Source: Halothiobacillus sp. 15-55-196
GTDB lineage: Bacteria; Pseudomonadota; Gammaproteobacteria; Halothiobacillales; Halothiobacillaceae
Assembly: GCA_002282715.1 (NCBI GenBank)
Contig: NCKC01000007.1
Coordinates: 1 to 64,000 of the forward strand
Reading direction: 5' to 3'
Length of the DNA stretch: 64,000 bases
Shown here: piece by piece, positions 58,284-64,000 of the stretch
Numbering within the stretch: position 1 is the stretch's first letter
Layout: each line of letters begins with the position of its first letter
The notes under the pieces: generated by a model
What the model was told of the DNA's origin: nothing
Databases searched by the model: none
Seen by the model: the letters and a program-made list of their open reading frames with translations, nothing else
Position numbers and translations under genes: made by a program

Positions 58284-59141
58284 ATGGACTCGCACTCGCA
58301 AAAGGCCATCACGCCGGAGCCGATCATTCAACTGCGTAACGTGGCTTTCGATTTTGAGAACACGCGTGCGCTGAGTGATATCAACATCGACATCGCGCGT
58401 GGTGAATTCATTGCCGTCATCGGGCCCAATGGCGGTGGCAAGACCACGCTGATGCGGTTGATCCTGGGTCTGCTCACGCCGACCGAAGGCGAGGTGCGCA
58501 TCTTTGGCGAACGCCCCGGTGCCAATCCCGACCGCATCGGCTACGTGCCTCAGCACAGTAATACCTCGCCCGGCTTTCCCGCCTCGGTCGAACAGGTAGT
58601 TCTGATGGGACTGGCCCAAGGAAATAGCCTGCTTGGAAAGCGCCGTGGTATCCGCTACACCCGCGAAGAACGTGCACAGGCAGAACACGCCATGCGCCGT
58701 GCAGGTGTGTCGGATCTTGGCAAGCGCCGCTTGAATGAACTGTCTGGCGGCCAGCGCCAGCGCGTTCTGATCGCTCGGGCATTGATTACCCAGCCAGAAT
58801 TGCTGATTCTCGACGAACCGCTCTCGAACATCGACCCATACGGCCGCCAGTGCATCCTCGAAACCCTGACCGGGCTGGATTCGCAAACCACGGTCGTCAT
58901 GGTGAGTCATGATTTGGGCATCACAGCCAACGCGGTGACCGGCATCATTGCGGTGAACCGTTTTGCCCTGGCCTCAAGCGATGCCAAACTGACCCCGGCA
59001 ATGCTCGACCTGATGTACGGCATTCACGAAGCCGGTTGCCCGGTGCACAGCCTGCTGCAACAGATGGTAGAAACCATGCCTGCCGAGAACAAACCCACTG
59101 ACGGCAAGACAGCCTCGGGAAATAGCCATGACACTCACTGA
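58284..59141 (+). CDS. znuC: Zinc ABC transporter ATP-binding protein
   Basis: A 285-residue ABC ATPase. Walker A is GPNGGGKTT, the signature LSGGQRQRVLIARAL, and Walker B LLILDEPLSNID. The tail (PVHSLLQQMVETMPAENKPTDGK) is polar and longer than the usual ZnuC end. It starts 6 nt after znuA and overlaps znuB by 14 nt. Confidence 0.93.
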   Translation: MDSHSQKAITPEPIIQLRNVAFDFENTRALSDINIDIARGEFIAVIGPNGGGKTTLMRLILGLLTPTEGEVRIFGERPGANPDRIGYVPQHSNTSPGFPASVEQVVLMGLAQGNSLLGKRRGIRYTREERAQAEHAMRRAGVSDLGKRRLNELSGGQRQRVLIARALITQPELLILDEPLSNIDPYGRQCILETLTGLDSQTTVVMVSHDLGITANAVTGIIAVNRFALASSDAKLTPAMLDLMYGIHEAGCPVHSLLQQMVETMPAENKPTDGKTASGNSHDTH

Positions 59142-59967
59142 GTTATTGCAGCAAAACTTCATGCAGCATGCCCTGCTGGCCAGCTTGCTGGTGAGCGTCA
59201 CCTGTGGCGTGATCGGTGCACTGGTCGTCGTGAACCGGCTCACGTTCATGGCCGGCGGCATCGCGCACACGGCGTATGGCGGTGTCGGTCTGGCGTTCTT
59301 TCTCGGCGCGCCGGTCCTGCCGACGGCTGGCGCCTTCACCGCAGGCGCGGCCATGCTCCTCGGCACGCTGACACTCAAGAAACGTGAACGAACCGATACC
59401 CTCATCGGTGTGATCTGGGCGGCGGGCATGGCGTTCGGCATCATCATGATCAACCTCACCCCGGGCTACAATGTGGGCCTGATGAGTTATCTGTTCGGCA
59501 GCATCCTCACGGTCCCGGCCAGCGATTTGTGGCTCATGCTCGGCATCGATGTCGTCATCGTCAGCCTCACGCTCTACTTTTACCGCGATATCCTGTCGTT
59601 TTCCTTTGATCCGGATTTCGCCCGCTCCCGCGGCATTCCCGTGCAATGGCTCTACTTCATGATTCTGATCATGGTCGCCGAGGCGGTCGTGATGATGATT
59701 CAGGTCGTCGGCCTGATTCTGGTGATCGCCCTTTTGACCCTGCCGCCCTACCTTGCCGAGCGGCACACCAAGAGTCTGGCCGGATTGATGGTTGGCTCCG
59801 GTATGTGGAGTTTCGTGTTCTGTCTGGGCGGACTCTGGGTCGCCTACCAGTTCGACCTTAGCTCCGGTGCCAGCATCATTGCCACGGCCTGCGCGTTCTA
59901 CCTCGCTGTCGCCGGTGGTCAGAAGCTGTGGAATCTGATGAGCCGTCAGGAAAAAACTGCGGCATAA
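59128..59967 (+). CDS. znuB: Zinc ABC transporter permease
   Basis: A 279-residue inner-membrane permease of the ABC-3 family with about eight hydrophobic segments. Conserved text includes MAGGIAHTAYGGVGLAFFLG, LTPGYNVGLMSYLFGSIL and VVGLILVIALLTLPPYLAERHTKSL. It works with ZnuA and ZnuC to import zinc. Confidence 0.93.
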   Translation: MTLTELLQQNFMQHALLASLLVSVTCGVIGALVVVNRLTFMAGGIAHTAYGGVGLAFFLGAPVLPTAGAFTAGAAMLLGTLTLKKRERTDTLIGVIWAAGMAFGIIMINLTPGYNVGLMSYLFGSILTVPASDLWLMLGIDVVIVSLTLYFYRDILSFSFDPDFARSRGIPVQWLYFMILIMVAEAVVMMIQVVGLILVIALLTLPPYLAERHTKSLAGLMVGSGMWSFVFCLGGLWVAYQFDLSSGASIIATACAFYLAVAGGQKLWNLMSRQEKTAA

Positions 59968-60001
59968 TCGACACTTTCCACTTATCAACCGAGCCATACC
60001 G

Positions 60002-60850
60002 ATGGATTATCGCGCACGCTTTCTGGTCGACCCGCTCAGGAAGCTTTCTCTTGCCGACATCAACCCCGACGACACCGGTGACATCGACAAGGAGAAAGCC
60101 GCCGAACTAACGGCAACCTATCTTCAACGCATGGAAGAGGATCAATTCCTCCTCTATGCCGATGGCCGACAATCACTGCTGGTGGTTTTGCAGGCAATGG
60201 ATGCGGCTGGCAAGGATGGCGTGATCCGCCATGTCTTCAGCGCCATGAACCCCCAGGGCACCCGCGTCCACGGTTTCAAGCAGCCCACGCCACTGGAGGC
60301 CGCGCATGATTTTCTCTGGCGCGCCCATGCCAAGGTGCCGGCGGCTGGCGAAGTGGTGATTTTCAACCGCTCGCACTATGAAGATGTGTTGGTGGTTCGG
60401 GTGCATGATCTGGTGCCGCGAGAAGTCTGGTCACAACGTTACGAAACAATCAATGCCTTCGAGCGGCTGCTCGCGGAAAACGGGACCCGCGTCCTCAAGT
60501 TCTTTTTGCATATCAGTCCCGAGGAACAGCTCGAACGCTTCAAGAAGCGACTGGACGATCCCAGGCGTCACTGGAAAATCAGCGAATCGGACTACTCCGA
60601 ACGCAAGTTCTGGCCGCAATACATCGAAGCCTATGAAGAAGCGCTGGTCAAAACCAGCACACTGACTGCACCGTGGTATGTCATCCCGTCCGATCACAAA
60701 TGGTTCAGGAACCTGGCCGTGTCCCAAATCATCGCCGAAACACTCGAAGAAATGGGCCTGGAACTGCCGCCGACCCGGGTCAATATTGACGAGATCAAGG
60801 CGCATTACCATGCCGCCGTGAAAGCCACCGAAAACAAGAAATCAGACTGA
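60002..60850 (+). CDS. Polyphosphate kinase 2 family (class III-like) phosphotransferase
   Basis: A 282-residue enzyme that transfers phosphate between polyphosphate and nucleotides. Walker A is AMDAAGKDG near residue 64 and a lid and Walker B region follows ([15 protein letters not shown]). Text [20 protein letters not shown] and [19 protein letters not shown] is typical of the group described as using polyphosphate to phosphorylate AMP and ADP. The 3' end overlaps the convergent epimerase by 9 nt. Its ribosome-binding site is weak. Confidence 0.9.
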   Translation: MDYRARFLVDPLRKLSLADINPDDTGDIDKEKAAELTATYLQRMEEDQFLLYADGRQSLLVVLQAMDAAGKDGVIRHVFSAMNPQGTRVHGFKQPTPLEAAHDFLWRAHAKVPAAGEVVIFNRSHYEDVLVVRVHDLVPREVWSQRYETINAFERLLAENGTRVLKFFLHISPEEQLERFKKRLDDPRRHWKISESDYSERKFWPQYIEAYEEALVKTSTLTAPWYVIPSDHKWFRNLAVSQIIAETLEEMGLELPPTRVNIDEIKAHYHAAVKATENKKSD

Positions 60851-61849
60851 ATAATAGCTGCGATACCAATCCACGAAATTCCGCACGCCCACATCCACCG
60901 GCGTGCTGGGCTGATAGCCAACATCGGCGACCAGATCAGCCACATCCGCAAACGTATCCGGCACATCACCCGGTTGCAGCGGCAACAGGCTCAGTTCCGC
61001 CTTCTTGCCGATCGCCTGCTCGATGCACTCGATATAGGTCAGCAGTTCCACCGGCTGGCTGTTGCCGATGTTATAGACGCGCCACGGTGCTCGGGATGTA
61101 CCCGGATCGGGTTTTGCACCACTCCATGCCGGATTGGGCTCTGCCGTATGATCCAGTGTGCGGATGACCCCTTCGACTATATCGTCGATGTAGGTGAAGT
61201 CCCGCCGGTGCTTGCCGTAATTGAACACATCGATCGGCTCACCCGCGAGGATGGCTTTGGTGAACTTGAACAGGGCCATGTCCGGTCGCCCCCATGGGCC
61301 ATACACCGTAAAGAACCGCAAGCCGGTCGTCGGCAGCTGATAAAGCGATGAATAGGTATGCGCCATCAGCTCGTTGGCCTTCTTGGTTGCTGCATACAGC
61401 GAAAGCGGATGGTCGATGTTGTCATGCACCGAAAAAGGCAACGACTCGTTCGCACCATAGACCGAGCTCGACGAGGCATATACCAGATGCCCGACCTCGG
61501 CGTGGCGACATCCCTCAAGGATATTCACGAACCCGACGAGATTGCTGTCGACATAGGCATGCGGATTTTCGATGGAGTACCGCACGCCGGCCTGTGCCGC
61601 CAGATGCACGACCCGGTCGATCTTCTGTTCGGCGAACAGCCGCTCGATGGCGGGGCGATCACTGATATCCATTTCAATGAACGCAAAGCCCTCATGCGCG
61701 TCCAAACGCGCCAGACGCGCCCTTTTCAGGTTCACATCGTAATAATCGTTGAGGTTATCGATACCCAGTACCGTATCGCCCCGCGCCAACAGACGCAGAG
61801 CCGTGCTTGAACCAATAAATCCGGCCGCTCCGGTGACAAGTACGCGCAT
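60842..61849 (-). CDS. UDP-glucuronate 4-epimerase-like nucleotide-sugar epimerase
   Basis: A 335-residue short-chain dehydrogenase/reductase that inverts C4 of a UDP-sugar. From the ATG at 61849 ([20 protein letters not shown]) it shows the NAD-binding [23 protein letters not shown] typical of UDP-glucuronate 4-epimerases, YASSSSVYG and the catalytic YAATK. AGGGAGG lies before the ATG. No polysaccharide cluster is adjacent, but the product could feed capsule or LPS. The frame to 61942 is not supported. Confidence 0.9.
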   Translation of the reverse strand: MRVLVTGAAGFIGSSTALRLLARGDTVLGIDNLNDYYDVNLKRARLARLDAHEGFAFIEMDISDRPAIERLFAEQKIDRVVHLAAQAGVRYSIENPHAYVDSNLVGFVNILEGCRHAEVGHLVYASSSSVYGANESLPFSVHDNIDHPLSLYAATKKANELMAHTYSSLYQLPTTGLRFFTVYGPWGRPDMALFKFTKAILAGEPIDVFNYGKHRRDFTYIDDIVEGVIRTLDHTAEPNPAWSGAKPDPGTSRAPWRVYNIGNSQPVELLTYIECIEQAIGKKAELSLLPLQPGDVPDTFADVADLVADVGYQPSTPVDVGVRNFVDWYRSYYSV

Positions 61850-62078
61850 AACTCCTCCCTGATACCGATTATGTGTCGCGAATTGTAGCGGTTTGCCACG
61901 CATTCTGCCGAACCCATCCACCACCAAAGACGGCAAACCCAAAAAAATGTAAAAATTTGGGCACTATGCACCACCGTATTTGGCGTGGGCATCTTGTCGA
62001 TTTCCATCGAATGGCCCATTCCCCCTAGTAGGGTCCAAGCGACTGTTTCATCGGCCACCCGGCCATTTTGCGCTCAAC

Positions 62079-62087
62079 TTATCCACA
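62079..62087 (+). promoter_or_regulatory. Perfect DnaA box upstream of nrdA
   Basis: TTATCCACA matches the strict DnaA box. It lies 42 nt upstream of the first NrdR box and about 300 nt before nrdA. In E. coli, DnaA binding regulates the nrdAB promoter, so a similar link of dNTP supply to replication initiation is plausible here. Confidence 0.6.
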
Positions 62088-62128
62088 GGCTCTCCTCCGA
62101 ATAGAGCACATCCGCAACGAACTGATAT

Positions 62129-62176
62129 ACACTACATATTGTGCTAATAAATTTTAGAAAGCACTTTAGTTAGTAT
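62129..62176. promoter_or_regulatory. Tandem NrdR boxes at the nrdA promoter
   Basis: The NrdR consensus is roughly acaCwAtATaTwGtgt. Box 1 (62129-62144, ACACTACATATTGTGC) matches 14 of 16. Box 2 (62161-62176, GCACTTTAGTTAGTAT) matches about 11. Start-to-start spacing is 32 bp, three helical turns, as expected for this regulator. TATAAA at 62174 overlaps box 2 and may be the -10. Confidence 0.7.
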
Positions 62177-62379
62177 AAATACCGGTTGACATTCCTCCCT
62201 CGCTGTCCAAAAATCCATCCCATCGAATCACCACGGATCTCGACTGTTGTACGTCTATAGCCGCGCCAGCGCGCAGCACAGTGCGTTTGATCCCCATGAT
62301 TTACAAAAAACACAAGCCAAACCGCCTTAGCCACTGCACCCGCCACCACCCCTAACAATGGACAACCAGGATGGAAAAC

Positions 62380-64000
62380 ATGACAGCAAGCACCGCCACT
62401 GAAACTGCAACCAAATCCACCACCGCGCACAGCGTGCCCACCGCCGTATACTCGACCATTGACACGGCCGCCACCACACCCGGCCAACTGCGGGTCATTC
62501 GTCGCAACGGCAAGGTCACCGCATTCGATGATTCTAAAATCAAGGTAGCCATGACCAAGGCGTTCCTGGCGGTAGAAGGTAATGGTGCTGCGGTTTCCAT
62601 GCGTGTGCATGATCTCGTGAATGCCTTGTCGGATCAGATTTCATCCGCCCTCAAGCGTCGCGCACCGGGTGGCGGCACCGTACATATCGAAGACATTCAG
62701 GATCAGGTCGAACTGGCCCTGATGCGCGAAGGCCACCACAAGGTGGCACGTGCCTACGTGCTTTATCGTGAGCATCAGGCCCAGAAGCGAGCCGCTGAAG
62801 CGCCTGCACAAGCCGCAGCCGAAATCGTTCTGAACGTGACCCACGCCGATGGCACCCGCAGCCCGCTGGATCACGTTCGCCTGAACGCGCTGATCGGCGA
62901 GGCTTGCAGTAATCTGACCGATGTCGATCCCAATGCGGTGCTGCAAGAAACCCTGCGCAACCTGTTTGATGGCGTGCCTGAGAAGGAAGTCAACACCGCA
63001 CTGGTGATGAGTGCGCGCACCCTGATCGAAAAGGACCCGAACTACTCATTCGTCGCGGCCCGCCTGCTGCTCGACGGCATTCGTTCCGAAGCCCTGCGCT
63101 TCACCAAGCAACCCGTGACCGTCTGCACGCAATCCGAACTGTCCGGCCTGTTTGCCGATTACTTCCAGGCGTACATCAATACCGGTATCGAGCACGAACT
63201 GCTCGACCCGACCCTGCGCCAGTACGACCTCAAGCGTCTGACTGCCGCCATCGACACCAGCCGTGACCTGCAATTCACCTACCTCGGCCTGCAAACACTC
63301 TATGACCGCTATTTCCTGCATGAAGGCGGTGTGCGTTTCGAACTGCCGCAAGCCTTCTTCATGCGCGTCGCCATGGGCCTGGCCATCAATGAAATCGACC
63401 GCGAAGCCCATGCGATCGAGTTCTACAAACTGCTGTCCTCGTTCGACTTCATGAGCAGCACGCCGACCCTGTTCAACTCCGGCACCCTGCGTCCGCAACT
63501 GTCTTCCTGCTACCTCACCACGGTACCGGACGACCTGGACGGCATTTTCGCCGCAATCAAGGACAATGCCCTGCTCTCCAAGTTTGCGGGCGGCCTGGGC
63601 AACGACTGGAGCCGCGTCCGTGCCCTGTCCAGCCACATCAAGGGCACCAATGGCAAATCACAGGGTGTCGTGCCCTTCCTGAAGGTCGCCAACGATACCG
63701 CCGTGGCCGTGAACCAGGGCGGCAAGCGCAAGGGCGCCGTGTGTGCTTATCTCGAAACCTGGCATCTGGACATCGAAGAATTCCTCGACCTGCGCAAGAA
63801 CACCGGTGACGATCGTCGCCGTACCCACGACATGAACACCGCCAACTGGGTGCCCGATCTGTTCATGAAGCGCGTAATGGAAGAAGGCGAATGGACCCTC
63901 TTCTCACCGGCCGATTGCCCAGACCTGCACGATCTGACCGGTCTTGCATTCGAAAAGGCCTACACCGCCTACGAAGCCAAGGTTGACCGCGGTGAACTCA
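62380..64000 (+). CDS. nrdA: Ribonucleoside-diphosphate reductase alpha subunit, 3' end cut by window
   Basis: The class Ia large subunit reduces ribonucleotides to deoxyribonucleotides. 540 codons are visible. An N-terminal Thr/Ala-rich extension (residues 1-40) is followed by an ATP-cone (LRVIRRNGKVTAFDDSKIKVAM ... REGHHKVARAYVLYREH) and a second, weaker cone-like segment (RSPLDHVRLNALIGEACSNL). The catalytic barrel begins with SSTPTLFNSGTLRPQLSSCYL, containing one active-site cysteine, and QGGKRKGAVCAYLETWH. The ATG at 62380 has AGG nine nt upstream; ATG at 62371 is in frame. Regulation by NrdR and DnaA is indicated upstream. Confidence 0.93.
   Translation, partial: MTASTATETATKSTTAHSVPTAVYSTIDTAATTPGQLRVIRRNGKVTAFDDSKIKVAMTKAFLAVEGNGAAVSMRVHDLVNALSDQISSALKRRAPGGGTVHIEDIQDQVELALMREGHHKVARAYVLYREHQAQKRAAEAPAQAAAEIVLNVTHADGTRSPLDHVRLNALIGEACSNLTDVDPNAVLQETLRNLFDGVPEKEVNTALVMSARTLIEKDPNYSFVAARLLLDGIRSEALRFTKQPVTVCTQSELSGLFADYFQAYINTGIEHELLDPTLRQYDLKRLTAAIDTSRDLQFTYLGLQTLYDRYFLHEGGVRFELPQAFFMRVAMGLAINEIDREAHAIEFYKLLSSFDFMSSTPTLFNSGTLRPQLSSCYLTTVPDDLDGIFAAIKDNALLSKFAGGLGNDWSRVRALSSHIKGTNGKSQGVVPFLKVANDTAVAVNQGGKRKGAVCAYLETWHLDIEEFLDLRKNTGDDRRRTHDMNTANWVPDLFMKRVMEEGEWTLFSPADCPDLHDLTGLAFEKAYTAYEAKVDRGEL

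Larger units (their letters stand above)
61850..62370. other. Intergenic/leader region upstream of nrdA (about 520 bp)
   Basis: No gene is seen. It contains the DnaA box and NrdR pair annotated separately, an AT-rich core (62090-62180) with TATAAA at 62174, and an imperfect repeat, CCCAAA...TTTGGG, near 61936-61960. The last 180 bp before nrdA would form its mRNA leader. Confidence 0.5.

Noticed and set aside
57807-58910. 367-codon minus-strand frame across znuA and znuC
   Set aside because: Antisense to two well-recognised genes, and the translation shows no motif.
59143-59997. 284-codon minus-strand frame opposite znuB
   Set aside because: His/Asp/Gln-rich low-information translation typical of the antisense of a membrane protein.

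Overview
The window is a dense, mostly housekeeping stretch of a gammaproteobacterial chromosome, with about 60 protein genes and usually under 150 bp between them. The gene set fits a motile, respiring, free-living gammaproteobacterium. It includes acnB, the hemA-prfA-prmC-moeB block, rdgC, pepN, a ubiquinone-type ubiA, a cbb3-oxidase maturation gene (ccoS), motAB and quinone-type pyrD. My impression, from overall resemblance only, is a sulfur-oxidiser-like lineage such as Halothiobacillaceae. No rRNA, tRNA, CRISPR array, prophage or complete insertion sequence was seen.

Layout. 1-8.8 kb: gluQ (5' end cut off), ycgN-type protein, small lipoprotein, YebC/YeeN-type regulator, acnB, nudF, an HDOD protein and ettA. 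8.8-12.7 kb: a translationally coupled pair (secreted von Willebrand A protein plus membrane-anchored coiled-coil protein), then a DsbG-like thiol protein. 12.8-22.8 kb: peroxiredoxin with an OxyR-like site, murB, a heptosyltransferase-like protein, metG, ccoS, htpX, an OlsB-like acyltransferase and pyrD. 22-26.7 kb: hemA-prfA-prmC-(hypothetical)-moeB on the minus strand. 26.8-42.3 kb: PAP2 phosphatase and glycosyltransferase, membrane thioredoxin, DUF815 ATPase, RRM protein, methyltransferase, motAB, pepN, rdgC, purB, an HDOD-like protein, queG and crcB. 42.5-46.6 kb: rhodanese, then a LysR regulator divergent from yceI-pirin-nitroreductase. 47-54 kb: two small Trp/His-rich envelope proteins and a TolC/adaptor/RND efflux operon. 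54-64 kb: ubiA, a YqcI/YcgG-like protein, scpB, znuACB, a PPK2 kinase, a nucleotide-sugar epimerase and the first 540 codons of nrdA.

The least expected content is small non-autonomous repeats that alter genes. Family A (about 110-171 bp, ends GGG...CCC, 4-bp target duplications) is present twice. One copy adds exactly 38 in-frame codons to the N-terminus of the YceI protein. The other replaces the last two residues of the membrane thioredoxin with ten of its own. Family B (ends resembling AGGGAAnnnCTGATT) occurs as a cloverleaf-like element in the znuA leader, as solo hairpins, and possibly as the ribosome-binding site of ccoS.

Several regulatory sites read well by eye: an OxyR-type site before the peroxiredoxin, a Zur-type operator before znuA, and a pair of NrdR boxes with a perfect DnaA box before nrdA.
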